This document shows, piece by piece, positions 1 through 11,999 of a DNA stretch of 64,000 nt (its first letter is position 1; each line of letters begins with the position of its first letter). The notes beneath the pieces were generated by a model. It was given only the letters and a program-made list of their open reading frames with translations. It did no database searches and was not told the origin of the DNA. A program made the position numbers and the translations under genes. The DNA is taken from contig WNNJ02001463.1 of NCBI GenBank assembly GCA_012934845.2, forward strand, positions 1-64,000, given 5' to 3'. The stretch is from Pomphorhynchus laevis. Lineage: Eukaryota > Acanthocephala > Palaeacanthocephala > Echinorhynchida > Pomphorhynchidae.

Positions 1-1490
1 TCTTTATATTTATAATTTAATATTTATTTAATCTTTATTATAGCATATAATATTATAAAAATATATATTAAATTGTAATATAAAATATAATATAAAATAT
101 ATATTATATTATAATATCATATTATATATTATAATATTTAATTATTTTTGTTTCGAATAATAAATGGTAACCGACAAATAGATCACATAAATGCAAAGCA
201 ATTTGATGAGTTTTCTTTAATGCAGATTATGGGTGTATTATTGCAAATTCTTAAGTTTATATGACTATTAATATTTTTTATTGTTGGCACTTCGTGGATA
301 AGTGTTTCATAATTCAAAATTTTGAAAATACCATGTAACAATTATCAATAGACAATACATCTATAGTTAATGTATTTATCATTATAATGTATCTATTTTT
401 ATTAATATATAATAAACATATGTTCAAATATTCATTTAAAAGTTAATATAAATATTAGTATAATATTTATATTAACAATATTTATAATATTTTTAATATT
501 TATATTTATATTAATAATGTCTATCTTTACATATTTTGTTTTTAAATGTAAATGACCCGTTATAATCTGATATATAGATTAATTTTTTAAGTGGCTCATG
601 CAGACATGCTGCTTACAAGTCCACTGAAATAAACAAAAAATTAAAATAGCGAGGTATCTGAAGTCCATAGAACGTAGCCGATGTTCGAACGATGAAAAAT
701 TCGGATCTCATTGCTAGTTGAGTTGCAGGGCCGGGTTACGCAGTAGAAAGATGCAAAGCATGGATTTAAAAATGGTGAGGTTAGGCTGTCAACAAAGGAA
801 TAGGTATAATCTTTTCATCTAATAGCCCAAAATGAATACTAGTCCAAGATAACAAATCCACGGGTCAATAACAGAAAAACAGACTTTTATAAATTACAGT
901 CAATCGAAAGACTGTTTGAATTTTATTCAAGCAAAAAAATTTTGCTATTTACTCAACACAGCTGGATCTTTACAGTGAAATGTTGCTGTCTTTACATCGA
1001 CTAGAAATACATCGACTAGAAATACATCGACTACAAGTTTTTCGTAGACGAACTTTTGCAATACATTTGACGGGTGAGTGTTGAATGAAGCAGCTTTGTA
1101 ACACAATGATTTTTTGCTCAGTGATCATTTTCATACTTTATTTTGATTTATTTTGCAAAACAATTTGCCTTGAGTTGTTTATTATTCAGTTTTGTAGTAT
1201 TTTATTACCGAAGAAAAATTTGTAAATTTTATTTAATGGCTAAATTCTTTATTTTTAATGGCCGCTTAGTGGTACCATAGTTTTATAATAAAAACAAATT
1301 TTAACAAAATAGCTTATATAAATATATAACAAATATTTACAATAAATATGTAAAATATGTTATAGTTAACCAATAACAAACCAAATATTTAAAATAATTT
1401 ATTTTAAATTTATCTAAATTTATTTTCTGATTATATCGATATCTACCAAATAAATTAGTTTATGGGTAACTTTGGTAAATTATGTGTCAA
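1..1490. other. AT-rich intergenic DNA
   Basis: I see no coding region or RNA gene. The sequence is AT-rich with short A/T runs, apart from a less AT-rich stretch around 590-1080 that I cannot assign to a repeat family. Confidence 0.5.
994..1037. repeat. short tandem repeat, about 15 bp x 3
   Basis: Three head-to-tail copies of a unit beginning ACATCGACTAGAAAT. The last copy is altered at its end. Confidence 0.8.
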
Positions 1491-1539
1491 TTAGTTTAGT
1501 TGTGTCATTTATTTAATAATAATTAATCAGATCAATTAA

Positions 1540-2075
1540 CTTAATCTACGTACATTTAATTATTTATGAATAATTAAATAAAATAAATAAAAATAAAAAA
1601 TAAATAATAATTTAATAATGTTATAGTTGAAATTTAAGACTGTAATTTAACATAAAAGTCAATTTTATGAATTGATTAATAAATAACGGATGATGCATCA
1701 TAATAAGAATTAGAGATAATCGAGGAACTGCTATGTTACCAGGTTTAGGCCCCTGTTCCACGACATATTATTTTACACTAATGATTTTAAATTTATTTTT
1801 AATATTATTGTGCTGATTTATATATTTTACTATTTTCTGCTTGATGTTATTTTTATAGTTACTTAGTTTAAAATATGCATCTTTTTAATTATTTAAATGA
1901 TTTTGAAGAAAGCCAATATCATTACATATTGTTGCAATTCTTAAAATTTCATTATTTAATGTATTATATTTTATATTATATGGTATGCATGAATGCTCAT
2001 GCAAAAATATGTTTCTTGTAAATTTAAATATGTCATCTTTACGATATAAATTAAGATTCTGCTTTAGTTTAGATT
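1540..2075 (-). mobile_element. fragment of Penelope-like RT element (terminus plus end of RT)
   Basis: This is an old copy of the element seen best at 13855-15565. Positions 1540-1770 match its terminal repeat, including the conserved block around the AACTGCTATG and GGCCCC segments. Positions 1775-2070 match the antisense of the C-terminal part of its reverse transcriptase. The family is recognised from the shared DNA between copies. It is clearly a broken relic. Confidence 0.65.
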
Positions 2076-2390
2076 TAATTATAATTAATTACTCTAATAT
2101 ATAAATAACTTGTAATCTCGGATTATTCAAGAAGCATATCTTATCTAAAATATGCTACAATATCTGCTATATGCTACATAGCAGATATTATATTATAATA
2201 TACTATATGTTATATGTATTCTATTACAAATCCAGCGAATAGATCAGCTGCCACTTTGTGAAAATAAAAGCTTGCATCACTAAACACCATGCTATTCAAA
2301 CGGCTTGGGTTCAGGCCATTGGGTCGTTTAAAGACCAATGTTCTAAACACAATTTACCATTTTCTGTTTATTTTATTTTTTAGTAACCTA

Positions 2391-2600
2391 GTTTAAAATA
2401 TGCATCTATTAAATTATTTAAATGATTTTGAAGAAATTTAATATCATTACAAATTGTTACAATTCTTAATATGTCATTATTTAATGTATTATATTTAATA
2501 TTATATGGTATGTACGAATGTTCATGCAAAAATATGTTTCTTGTAAATTTATATATGCCATTTTTAAGATATAAGTTAATAATATATTTAATTTATGTTA
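2391..2600 (-). mobile_element. second RT C-terminal fragment of the same element
   Basis: This is nearly the same block as 1865-2065 (antisense of the RT C terminus), repeated about 530 bp further on without the terminal repeat. It is either a local duplication or a separate truncated insertion. It runs directly into the hammerhead-bearing repeat that starts near 2631. Confidence 0.6.
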
Positions 2601-2630
2601 ATTTAATGTTAATATATATAATTCGGTTTT

Positions 2631-3004
2631 ATATTTGTACACTTGAAAGTGTCCCTGAAAAACAGCATTTCTATTAAAATGAATTTAGTGTCTGATGCAT
2701 GGTTAAACTGCAATACGCACTGCCATGCCCAAAGCTTATGCTAAATTCCCTCTGATGATTCAGATTAAGGGTAGTTCTGTTTATTGAGCTTTAAACATTG
2801 TTAAAGCGTGTGTTAAGGTGCCTATGGATGATTATTGAAGTCACTGTACTGATGAGCTCAGTTAGAGCAAAACGCGTATACCGTTGTGAAGTTTGTGTCA
2901 ACAATAGGATAACTGGGCATACGTAGCGACTTTGAATATTGCGAGAATAATTCGGATCTATTTCTTGGTCTGATAAGGATATATATAAATGCTGCCTCAC
3001 AGGT
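2631..3004 (+). repeat. hammerhead-bearing repeat, family B, copy 1
   Basis: This copy matches 24430-24780 and, in reverse orientation, 59920-60115. Conserved landmarks are the block ending in GCATTTCTATT, the GATGATTCAGATTAA segment, the hammerhead core near 2842-2888 and a tail ending in GAATGCTGCC-like sequence. It has no protein-coding capacity. I infer a nonautonomous, RNA-mobilised repeat. Confidence 0.75.
2842..2888 (+). ncRNA. type I hammerhead ribozyme core, degenerate
   Basis: CTGATGA lies at 2849-2855, then stem II GCTC/GAGC (2856-2859 with 2865-2868), then a very short stem III ACGCGT and a GTA cleavage triplet. The conserved GAAA box reads AAAA here, so the invariant G is lost and cleavage is unlikely. 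Bases just 5' of CTGATGA and just 3' of GTA can pair as an interrupted stem I. Confidence 0.6.
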
Positions 3005-3400
3005 ATTGATACTATTTTTGATACAGCAAAACCCAACGAATCAGCCTGCGTGGGTCTTATCAGCTGCTGACCAAGAAGTAGATTTCACGTTTTGACGCTT
3101 ATTATCTGCTTACTCCGTACACTGGTGCTGATCGGATTCGAACTCGGGACGTCTGTATTGCGATACTACGTTATATACACTAAACTGGCAGCTCAAGTGG
3201 TGTAGATATACATTTCTGTATATTACTTTTGGTAGGGGATCGTATTCTAACGATCTATTAGAAACCTAACCTGTGTGCGATCCGATAGCCGGGGTAAGCA
3301 GATAATAAGGGTCGAAACGTGAAATGTCAGTATGGGTCAGCAGCTGATGAGGCCCATCCATGCTGATTAATAACGTCCTGCTGTATCAAAAATAAAAGCA
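3005..3400. repeat. head-to-head pair of tRNA-like SINEs
   Basis: Two related repeats point away from a centre near 3190. The left copy reads on the minus strand. It has a pol III B-box-like GAGTTCGAATCC (about 3130-3141) with a tRNA-like 5' part up to about 3195, followed by the GAAA/CTGATRA module and a tail near 3010. The right copy reads on the plus strand from about 3190, has an A-box-like start and the same module at 3309-3366, and ends in CCTGCTGTATC. The two tails match as inverted copies. The pol III origin is inferred from the box-like sequences only. Confidence 0.6.
3309..3366 (+). ncRNA. pseudoknotted GAAA/CUGAUGA motif, instance 1
   Basis: Order: X (GGGTC, 3309-3313), GAAA (3314-3317), Y (3327-3337), CTGATGA (3344-3350), X' (GGCCC, 3351-3355), Y' (3356-3366). 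X pairs with X' (one G-U), and Y pairs with Y' over 11 positions with two G-U pairs. The interleaved order predicts an H-type pseudoknot. The same layout with different helix sequences occurs at four other sites in this window. Confidence 0.6.
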
Positions 3401-3685
3401 ATACATGTAAGGATAATGTCGTGCTACAACCTGAAGAATTTCATCTCACCGATGCAATCCGGATAAAGAAAATTTATGTTCTACTAAATAAACAGCTTTA
3501 AATATTTAATGTTTAAAAATTAAAGTTTAATGTTTTAAATTATAAAATTTATAAAATTATCTAGATTTATTCTAGATACAAATTACCACGAATATTGTTT
3601 CAAATATTTCTTTTATAAGTCGTTTGAATATAAAAATGTCAGTGTTAGTTATTATCATTGTGTAAGCAGTCTCCATTGTAAATTA

Positions 3686-4640
3686 GCAGAAAAATCGTGT
3701 AGAATCAAATATTTATTTTGTTTTGAAATTTTCAACCACTACTGCGGTCATCATCAGGAAAACGTCATTGTGCACGTTATAACAAACATAAAGCAAAATC
3801 AGATCTGGAAGAAGCACGTCGGAAGTTAAATTGTTTATTCGACTTAATATACATACTATGTATTCGATGCGGGATATAGAGACTGTAAACGATCAAATAA
3901 GATAGTCTCTATTCGAGGCGGGATATCCTCCATGGCTTATAAAACGCAGTCATAACGCAACAAAATAGATCTACAATAATGCATAAACCGACTACTTAAA
4001 GCATGAAACAAAATATTTAAATTTTCCGTGTTAGAACGATCACTCATTTGATATTCTCTAACGAGTTCTAAGACTCGTGTACAGAAGCACTGGTTCTCAC
4101 AGTACCGTATTTTGTAAAAATGGGCCTGGTGTTTCTGGTTTACTCAAAATAAAACCAAAATATGCAAAAATTAAAGGATCTACCGTATACCGTGTAATGG
4201 TTGCGCGGTGACTATGTAAAACAAACATACAAAAATCTTGCTGTTCGATTATTGGGTCACAAGCGGACACTACGTCTTGGACAAATCAACTTATCTGTTT
4301 AGAATCACTTCGAGGCCAACGGCAACAACGTAAATTTTGGCAGTGAAGTAATTATAGCTTACGAAAGTAATAAGTCTATAAGGCAAATAAAAGATGATAT
4401 CATATTACGTTACTTAGATCCAGGCAACAATTTCGAGGGAAATAAACCGGATGTGCCTATCCACTTAATCACAAATGGTAAATTTATTTTTCTTGATTAA
4501 CTTCCGCTGTTTCTTCCAGATCTGATTTTGCTTTAAATGTTTGCTATAACGTGTGCAATGACGTTTTCCTTATGATGACTGCAGTAGTGGTTGAAAATTT
4601 CAAAACAAAATAAATATTTGACTCTATTCGATTTTTCTGC
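3686..4640. mobile_element. foldback/TIR element with 144 bp inverted arms
   Basis: The left arm 3686-3829 and right arm 4497-4640 are inverted copies, roughly 90% alike, around a 667 bp centre with no convincing ORF. Each arm carries a CTGATGATG-type core followed by a short hairpin and TGAAA (partly mutated in the right arm). This is a shape shared with the palindromes at 10.3, 48.7 and 62.4 kb. It could be a MITE-like DNA element or an inverted dimer of a short repeat. No clear target-site duplication was established. Confidence 0.65.
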
Positions 4641-4700
4641 AGATATAAAAATATAAGATTCATAACTTTAATTTCTTAAAACATCAACTCAATATTCTAC

Positions 4701-5030
4701 CTTGATCCAATGATAAATTTAGTTTACTGTTCATACGATCTCTATGTATCATCAATTGCTTAAGAAGTTGATCGAGTCGAGTACTGCTGCCGTCTGATAA
4801 ACAGCATCGATTTCTTAGATTTTCATTTACTTTAAAATCTTTATTTAATGACTGTTCGCCTTCGTTATCTACATTGGTCTGATCAACAATTTCAGTTTGA
4901 GTCCATGGACAACATAGTTGTTCCAAGCACGATCTCAAGCTCGCAGGGCAATCCAAAGTAATATGATCAGTGCCTGTGGTGTTTGCATCCGAGCACAAAT
5001 TTATCAACGTTTTTGCCAAATCGCATATAT
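4701..5030 (-). CDS. internal exon of a minus-strand host gene (exon 3 of model M1)
   Basis: The exon is bounded by an acceptor (TTTAATTTTAG before 5030) and a donor (CAAG followed by GTAGAA after 4701). It is 330 nt: two bases of a split codon, 109 codons and one base. The peptide begins ICDLAKTLINLCSD and is Cys-rich and acidic in its centre, ending with an amphipathic stretch (RLDQLLKQLMIHRDRMN). No family is recognised. Start and end phases fit the exon at 6275-6472. At least one more exon must lie below 4701. The function is unknown. Confidence 0.5.
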
Positions 5031-5039
5031 CTAAAATTA

Positions 5040-6265
5040 AATTAGTTTATGCCATTTTTAATAATTTTCTCTTTATATTTATATTTTATTTATTATTTTA
5101 AAAGGGTGAACGTTTATATAAATACTAATTGAATTTATTTCAAATAAAATTGCATTGAAAATACTTTCATATATATTAATTAAATGCAATTTTTAATATA
5201 TTTATTGAGAATTATATATAGTATTATTATAAAAAACTTGCAACCGAAGTTGAGTTTACAATTATCAATAATTATACGGTGTAAATTATAGCGTCAGTTA
5301 AACATTTAAATATTAACTAAATATGAAAAAGGTTTTAAGTTTTCAAGATAATTTTATCTTTTTAATTAGAGATAATAATTACTGATTGTCTAAATTTCGA
5401 ATTGATTAGGACAAATCACTTAAATACTTAATAAAATATACGTTAACAAATATTCTCGTTTAAATATGATTTTGAAACAAAATCAATATTATAACAGTTT
5501 TATTTAATTTAAAAATATTTCAATCAAATATTCATGTGATAAATTAGTAAATAAAATAAACAAGAAACATTCTATCGAATATAAGGAATGTAATTTTATT
5601 TTATTATTTTTAGTATATATTTATTAAATAAATTTATTTCAATAATGATAATAATTAGAACTTAATTAATTTGCCGTATTAAAGAATACGACAGCATTAG
5701 CAAACTTGCTGTATTCCTAAAATACAATTCTAAAATAGATTGAAAATTTAAATCCTGGATTATAGCAGATAGTTCTTTTAAACTGTTATGCTAAAAACAA
5801 TGTTCGTTTTACTTATAGTAAAAGTAATTTAAATTGAAACAATTTGTAGTTCATTTATTTATCTAAGGAAATTACCTGCAATAAAATAAATTTCCAATAA
5901 AACTAATATTCTTATCTTTCATAAATTTATCGCATTTAAAGCAATAAAATTATATGATAATTTAATTATTATGATAATTAAATAATATAATAATTATTAA
6001 AATTTAATGGAAATACTGATAAAATTATTTTATAATTATGAAATATTTACGTGAGATTATTATAATAATTTAATAAGATTATAATTTTTAAAATTTAATG
6101 ATAAAATTAATATTATAATATTAAATTATTATCATAATTTATAATATAATTATTATTAAGATTTAATGATAATATACAATAAAATTATTAAATAATTATG
6201 TAATAATAATGTGAAATTATTACTAGTGGGTTTATAAAACATTATTTAAAAATTAACGCAAACGT
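5040..6265. other. AT-rich intron/intergenic DNA
   Basis: Very AT-rich with local runs of TTAATAATTATAAT-like sequence. I see no coding or structured element here. It would be an intron if model M1 is right. Confidence 0.4.
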
Positions 6266-6274
6266 TTTACAAAC

Positions 6275-6472
6275 CAATGTTTATTGTTGAGTTAAACCTC
6301 GTTCTTATTAAGTCCAAAACTAATTCAATTATTTTATCGTAACGTAATGCAAAACCATCACGTGTTAACTTTATTCTATCCCTTAAGTTAATAATCTCCT
6401 CAGTTAGATCTTTATTTTCGCATTCTAGATTCAACAATTCCTGACTGTCGAACCGCTTACATATGCGCATAT
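6275..6472 (-). CDS. coiled-coil exon of a minus-strand host gene (exon 2 of model M1)
   Basis: The acceptor TTTCTATGAAG precedes 6472. The reading frame runs for 65 codons with a helical, charged, heptad-rich peptide (LLNLECENKDLTEEIINLRD, then IIELVLDLIRTRF). The proposed donor is ATTG before GTTTGT at 6274, which is a weak site; a competing GT after 6296 would give a different phase. With the weak donor, the split-codon phase matches the 5030 exon exactly. It looks like part of a coiled-coil structural protein and the family is not identified. Confidence 0.4.
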
Positions 6473-6869
6473 CTTCATAGAAATAAGATTGTAAACAGAT
6501 TATATTTGATAAATCATTCAGCTCGTATTCAACTTTTTTCTGTAACTAAGGATACTGCGCGATTGCAAATCAAATAATGTGGGTTCAATTTATCCCCAAA
6601 ATTTATAGTTCAACAACAAAATGACAACAAACAAAGAACGAGAGTTAATTAATGTCAATGGTTTGATGTTGATGTGTGAAGGGGTATGAATAGTTTAAAA
6701 GAGTGTGAAGAATTGAATCAATTATTAAGGGATAAAAAGAGCGGAGACTGTATTTGAAGGATGAAAAGGAGACGATTTAGTGTATGTTGGAAGGCAGTTT
6801 ATTCCAGAGAATAAACTCTGTTTATAAAAATATGGTTAATAAACAATATTTTAAGTATAAATTATGAAG

Positions 6870-7430
6870 ATTCATTGCTTGAACGATCAGTATTCATTCA
6901 TTGGTCGGGTTGATATTATCCTCGTGTGGTTGTTTGAATCCTATCAGCATCACTGTACACTCCAATCAGCGTGGGTGAATTTTATCAACAATGAGCCCAC
7001 GCTTACATTTCGTGTTTCGGTCATGTTACCGTTATTGCAAAACTCCTTGTAGCATAAATGCAGGTTTAGGTTTGGCTTATATACAAAATCACACAATTTG
7101 TGTTCTATAGTTGGTGTGGATGATAACTATCATTCGCAATTTCAACTCACTACATACCGAATTTTTATTAGTCGTTCATATACGAATTGTTCACCGGACT
7201 GTCGTAAGTTGTCTTTTTACTATTGTTAAGATTCATTGCTGACACGAGCCGTATTCCTTTATTGGTCGGTTTCATATTATCCTCGTGTGGTTCTTTTTAT
7301 CTATCAGCATCACTGTACACTACAATTAGCGTAAGTGAACTTTATCATCAGTAGTGTACTGTGATGCTGATAGGGATGAAAGTACCACACGAGGATAATA
7401 TGAAACCAACCAATGAAAGATACTAACCTT
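6870..7430. repeat. inverted repeat family E, one half-copy and one palindrome
   Basis: The block with CCTCGTGTGGTT and ATCAGCATCACTGTACACT occurs three times: 6905-6965 (+), 7262-7325 (+) and 7358-7424 (-). The last two form a palindrome with a loop of about 30 bp. The first copy continues into a hairpin, AGCGTGGG with CCCACGCT, and an antisense GACCGAAACAC box resembling the SINE modules at 3.3 and 28.9 kb. Confidence 0.65.
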
Positions 7431-7439
7431 AGATTTTAA

Positions 7440-7915
7440 GCAAAAATTGGCATATCAGTTACTATTTCAGATGATATATCGATCGTATAACGATATTTAG
7501 CTTAACCATTAATTATATTAATATTAGATAATAATATTAATAATATTATAATGATATTTTTTAGTTCCATAAACTATTATTTATTTAATTTTAAAATTAC
7601 AATTAAATTATATTTTACTAATTTAATAAAATATTTTATTATGTTATTATTTTTAATCTGTGAAACTATATTTCTTTGGTTAATTGATTAATTTCGTATT
7701 TACATAATAATCTACATATTATTCGGTCTAATTTACATATTGAACAGTTTTATTCAGTCCCAAAATGTCTTTTAATCTTTATTTACACATCCTCTACTTG
7801 TTTGATATTTATTTACACCTTATATAAGATATTAATTGAATAAAATAAGGTGTTGATACTGGGCATAATATGCTTTGTACATTTTCAAACGCATCAGAAA
7901 GTATCAATTAGATTA
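7440..7915. other. AT-rich intergenic/intronic DNA
   Basis: No gene or repeat recognised beyond AT runs. Confidence 0.35.
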
Positions 7916-7919
7916 GGTA

Positions 7920-8395
7920 ATAGAGTCTACGTATTTTATGTTATTTATAAATTAAAAATAAAGCTAAAGAATAATTAAATAATAAATAATTAAATTATTA
8001 TAAATTATTATAATTATAACAATTGTTAAAATTAATTAATTATTTATTAATAATTATTTTATAATTATTTAAATTATAATTATAAGATTTTATTTAATTT
8101 AAATCAAGTTAAAATTTAAAATTAAAATTTAAAATAAAATTCAATTTTTATTAATTGACTAGTAAATAACAGACGATGTATTCGAATAAGGAATGGAGGT
8201 CATCAGGAGGAACTGCTCTGTTATCAGGTTTCGGCCTGATAACAGAGCAGTTATCAGGCCGAAACATTAGCTTGTATTAAGCGGGGCTAAATACAAGCTA
8301 ATGACGTATTTCCTCTGATGAAAGTTGATTATCTATTGTATCTTATTCTAACACAAAGTATATTATTTATTATCCGTTAAAATTTTTTAGCTCAA
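7920..8395 (+). repeat. solo terminus of the Penelope-like element, rearranged
   Basis: It begins with the terminal GAGTCTACGTATTTTA block and continues with the conserved AATTGACTAGTAAATAA region and the GGTCATCAGGAGGAACTGCT block. Inside the structured block two local palindromes have formed: CTGCTCTGTTATCAGG against its complement, and ATTAGCTTGTATT against its complement. The normal interleaved stems are therefore replaced by plain hairpins. No RT sequence follows. Confidence 0.65.
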
Positions 8396-8969
8396 CAGTT
8401 TAAATTTATTTTTTATTGCAATTAAATTTATATTTTAGTATTTAGTATTTTTAATCTGATAAACATTGCATGATAGTCAAGCGTTTAATTTTGTAATTGA
8501 ATAATAATAGTATTTTTTAGTTATTCATTTTAATAATCATTTAATTAGTGATTTAAACATTTTTATTAATTATTCAATTAACATATTAATTAATCATTTT
8601 AACACCGTTGTTAATTATTTTAATCACTTATGAAAATTATTTTTATATCTTAATTCATTACTGATAAAAGTCATCTTTAAATTAATAATTAAGATTTACA
8701 ATTTATTTTTGAATATTCCTCAAATAGAATGCTTTTAAAATGAAAATACTTTCTAACATTAAAATTATTTTAAAATCATATCAATAATATATCATAAATT
8801 TATTACATGATTAAATGTGAATTTATCACTTGAAATAAATTAAAAAAAATTATAAATAATTAATATTTTATTTTTTTAAATTAAAAACATTTCCGTCCTA
8901 GTTAATCAGTATATTTTGTATTTAAATAATGTTGCGAATATTGTATACGAATGTAAAATTTATTCGATT

Positions 8970-9209
8970 TTAGTGATCGATACTAATTGGTCTGCGATTA
9001 ACGTTTGATGAACAAGGAACGTAGTGGTATTCTCGTCTTCTGGCACAAGTGAATACTATGAACGTGTAAATAATGACTGTTACGAGTGAAATCAAACCAA
9101 TCGTTATTATTCGAGTATGCTTATATATCATCAAGATTATCTGATTTTGCAGATCTTCAAAATGTCTAGTTTGTGTGCTTTCATTATTTAATGACCCCAT
9201 GAAACCCAT
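8970..9209 (-). CDS. small single-pass membrane protein, unknown
   Basis: The ORF runs from ATG (AAATATG context) to TAA, 79 codons. The N-terminal half is polar. A strongly hydrophobic segment at about residues 33-54 (IITIGLISLVTVIIYTFIVF) is followed by CARRRE, so one transmembrane helix with a basic cytosolic flank is likely. The C-terminal tail (YHYVPCSSNVNRRPISIDH) is short and polar. An AATAAA follows a few bases after the stop. It lies in the first intron of model M1 on the same strand, so it could be a separate small gene or an alternative exon. No family is recognised. Confidence 0.4.
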   Translation of the reverse strand: MGFMGSLNNESTQTRHFEDLQNQIILMIYKHTRIITIGLISLVTVIIYTFIVFTCARRREYHYVPCSSNVNRRPISIDH

Positions 9210-9239
9210 ATTTACTTTAAAAATTGAAATCTTAACAGC

Positions 9240-10215
9240 TTAAAACCTGATTTTTAAGTTTAATCTGAAAACCTTTTAACGTTAAAGAAAAAATCGCGCC
9301 ATTAAATTCAAATGTAATATACACAAATAACTTCGCAGTTTTAAGTTAAAAATTGGCTTAAAACGTGTATTTTGTATAATATTAATTATTTCAATCATTG
9401 TAGATAAAATGATTACAATAAAATAATTTATTTTAAATACATGTTTATCAACAAAATCCTTGTTGTTTTAACAATTATTAAAATTATGATTATTTTGCCT
9501 ATTTCCTATATTCTATAAGGTTTACTATTGCGAATGAAATCGTTGTTGAATTTAAATTTGAAAATTAGATTTTATCTTAATTCACAATACTTTTAATTAT
9601 TTCCTGAAATTTTTATTTTTTAAGCCAAATCATATAATTGTTCTAAAAGCACAAAGTATTCTAGTTTTAAAATTACTGAGGTAATTTAAAAATTTTTATG
9701 CGAATTTTCACATGTCAAGCAGAATGTCTAAGTTTTGAAATCTCAAGATTGCTTTGGTTATCAATTAATATACGAAAACGTACTTTGATCAATAAATTGC
9801 AAACCCCCTTAATACTTCGATATTAATTAAATACTGAAATATAAAAGTTCTGTCAGCAATATATTTACCTCAAAAACAAAATTTTGGCAAAACTGACCAC
9901 TAGAAAGAGTCATCCACAAAAATTTTGAGACACTTGATGTTTGAATTATAAATAATAATTTTTGTATTTAATAAGAAAATTTTAATAAGAAAATTTTTCA
10001 ATTTCCTAATTTTATATAATCCCAATAACTTCATCGTTTGTGTTTTATTTGATATCATGTTTTTAAAAAAAAACTTAAAACTTTTTTATAACCCCGATAC
10101 ATTTTCTAACTTCCAACTACTTTCTAGTTATCTGTAAGGAAATGTTTCCGATTAAATGGATCACGATTGTACAATGCAAACAACCTTGTTAATTGAGTTT
10201 AATAGCATTTTATTA
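9240..10215. other. AT-rich intergenic/intronic DNA
   Basis: No gene or RNA recognised. Confidence 0.35.
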
Positions 10216-10423
10216 GATTTTTAAATTTCCAGGAACTATCAGGTATTGTTGAACAACAAGAAACATCTTTTTGATATTTCGCTAGAAACTACTAACATCT
10301 TCAGAAAATTAACATTAACTAACATTCATTTTCTGAAGATGTTAATAGTTTCTAGCGAAATATCAAAAAGATTTTTCTTCTCTTTCAACTATACCTGAAA
10401 GTTCCTGGAAATTCAAAAATTTA
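10216..10423. repeat. long palindrome around a CTGAAGATG..CGAAA core
   Basis: The arms (about 10216-10309 and 10325-10423) are inverted copies with an 15-18 bp loop. The inner part of each arm reads, outward from the loop, TTTTCTGAAGATG, a short hairpin (GTTAG with CTAGC on the left arm) and CGAAATATC. The outer part carries TTTCCAGGAACT. The inner core recurs at 48.7 kb with different outer arms. Confidence 0.75.
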
Positions 10424-10429
10424 AATACA

Positions 10430-11700
10430 GATCAGGATAGATATATTTCTAAGCATTTTATAACCTTCAGCAAAACAAATTCATTAAATATTTGAGGTTA
10501 TCTAATATAATAATTAATAATTAGTAATATATAAGAATTATTATATAATAATATTAGTTATATAATATAATATCGATGTTATATTAATACTATATTAATA
10601 TAATATGTTGATATTAGCACAATAATATTAATATTATGACAATACAGTTCGCTAATTTTGTTGTTATTTGTATTGCAACAACCAATGATATTTATTAAAA
10701 TTCTATTCAATTTATTTATTATAGATGATATGAAAAATATTTAAATTTAATATATATGATTTCCGAACATAATTTATATAAAATAATTTAAGGTAAATTC
10801 TAATAACTTACCCGTATAAGATTTTATAGAATATAATTTTATTAACTATTTTATTAACTAATTTTTAAAAATTTATTAACTATTTCTTAGCATTAAACTT
10901 TAATTCTAAATTATTAAATTAAATTTTTTATAATTTAAATTTAAACAACCCAAAAACAAATTCAATTTTAATTGAAATTTTTAATTTAATGCTTAAGTGA
11001 GTGTATATCTTTCGATTTTAGCTCAAATAAAATCCTTAACGAAACTATACAGTTTAAATAAATAATCGAATATTTAATAATTTTTATTCTTGATAAGTTA
11101 TTTATTAAATAAAAATATTTAAAATAATTTATTAATTTGAAATTTATCCATCGTAACTTGGTAATTATTTTGAACTTACATGGTGAATTTTTCCTATCCT
11201 ACAAATATTTCCTAAATGGTTATTTCCAAATTATTATATTTTTCAAAATTTATAAGATATTATAAGATTTTTATATTATTTTATATTATAATATTTATAT
11301 ATTATTTATATTAATTTTATAATTTTATAAAATTTTCATCGTGTATGAAATAAGTTTTACTTTATGAATTAAAGGCACATTGCCCTTCTCTGGTTTGATG
11401 TAAATTCCGAAAACTTAGACTGTGAATAACGATATTTGAAAATTATGCGTTGTTATTCATTCCAGAGAAATAATTTTCAATGTATCGCTTAATTGGTTGT
11501 ATGACGAATAATAGTTGAAAGAATGATATTTTGGTAAACCCTTACATTCAGGTGTAAGTTGTTCGAATGATAGTAATGTATATTCTAGTATCTATAATTT
11601 TCGAGATAAAGTTTCGTCATACATACAGTTTCATTTTTAAGATACGTTTATGCGTATGAAACAGGGTTTAAACGGCAATATCATCAAAAAGCGTAATTTT
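10430..11700. other. AT-rich intergenic/intronic DNA
   Basis: Long runs of ATTAATATT type sequence at 10500-10640. Nothing else is supported. Confidence 0.35.
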
Positions 11701-11778
11701 ATTGAAACCACTATCAAATGTTAGGCGTCATTTCTAAATATGTAAAAAATGTAATGATATTGAAATGCAGTACATTAC

Positions 11779-11998
11779 CGTCATAATCGATTTCTATCCT
11801 TATTTCATGTTTCATTAGTGCTCTCACTATTTGATGTATATATAGTGTTAACTGAAGAATCCTGTTCTGATCTAGTAATTTTAATTGCAGTATTAAAGAA
11901 TCTCTTAACTTTAACAGACGCTTGTTTTCATTCTTAAGTCCAATTAGAGTGGTTTTTTCCGATTGGCGCTTTTTACTCAAAGTCTGTAAGATTTTCAT
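11779..11998 (-). CDS. first or internal coiled-coil exon of a minus-strand host gene (model M1)
   Basis: ATG at 11998 (GAGAAATG context) opens a frame of 73 codons plus one base, up to a donor (GACG before GTAATG at 11778). The peptide is rich in Lys, Leu and Asn with heptads (LIGLKNENKRLLKLRDSLIL) and should form a coiled coil. The phase joins cleanly to the 6472 exon. An AG before the ATG means the exon could also be internal. No conserved domain is recognised. Confidence 0.45.
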
Positions 11999-11999
11999 T

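Noticed and set aside
6864-7052. Short plus-strand ORF in the family E repeat
   Set aside because: It lies entirely in a repeated inverted block, shows no coding bias and has no counterpart frame in the other copy.
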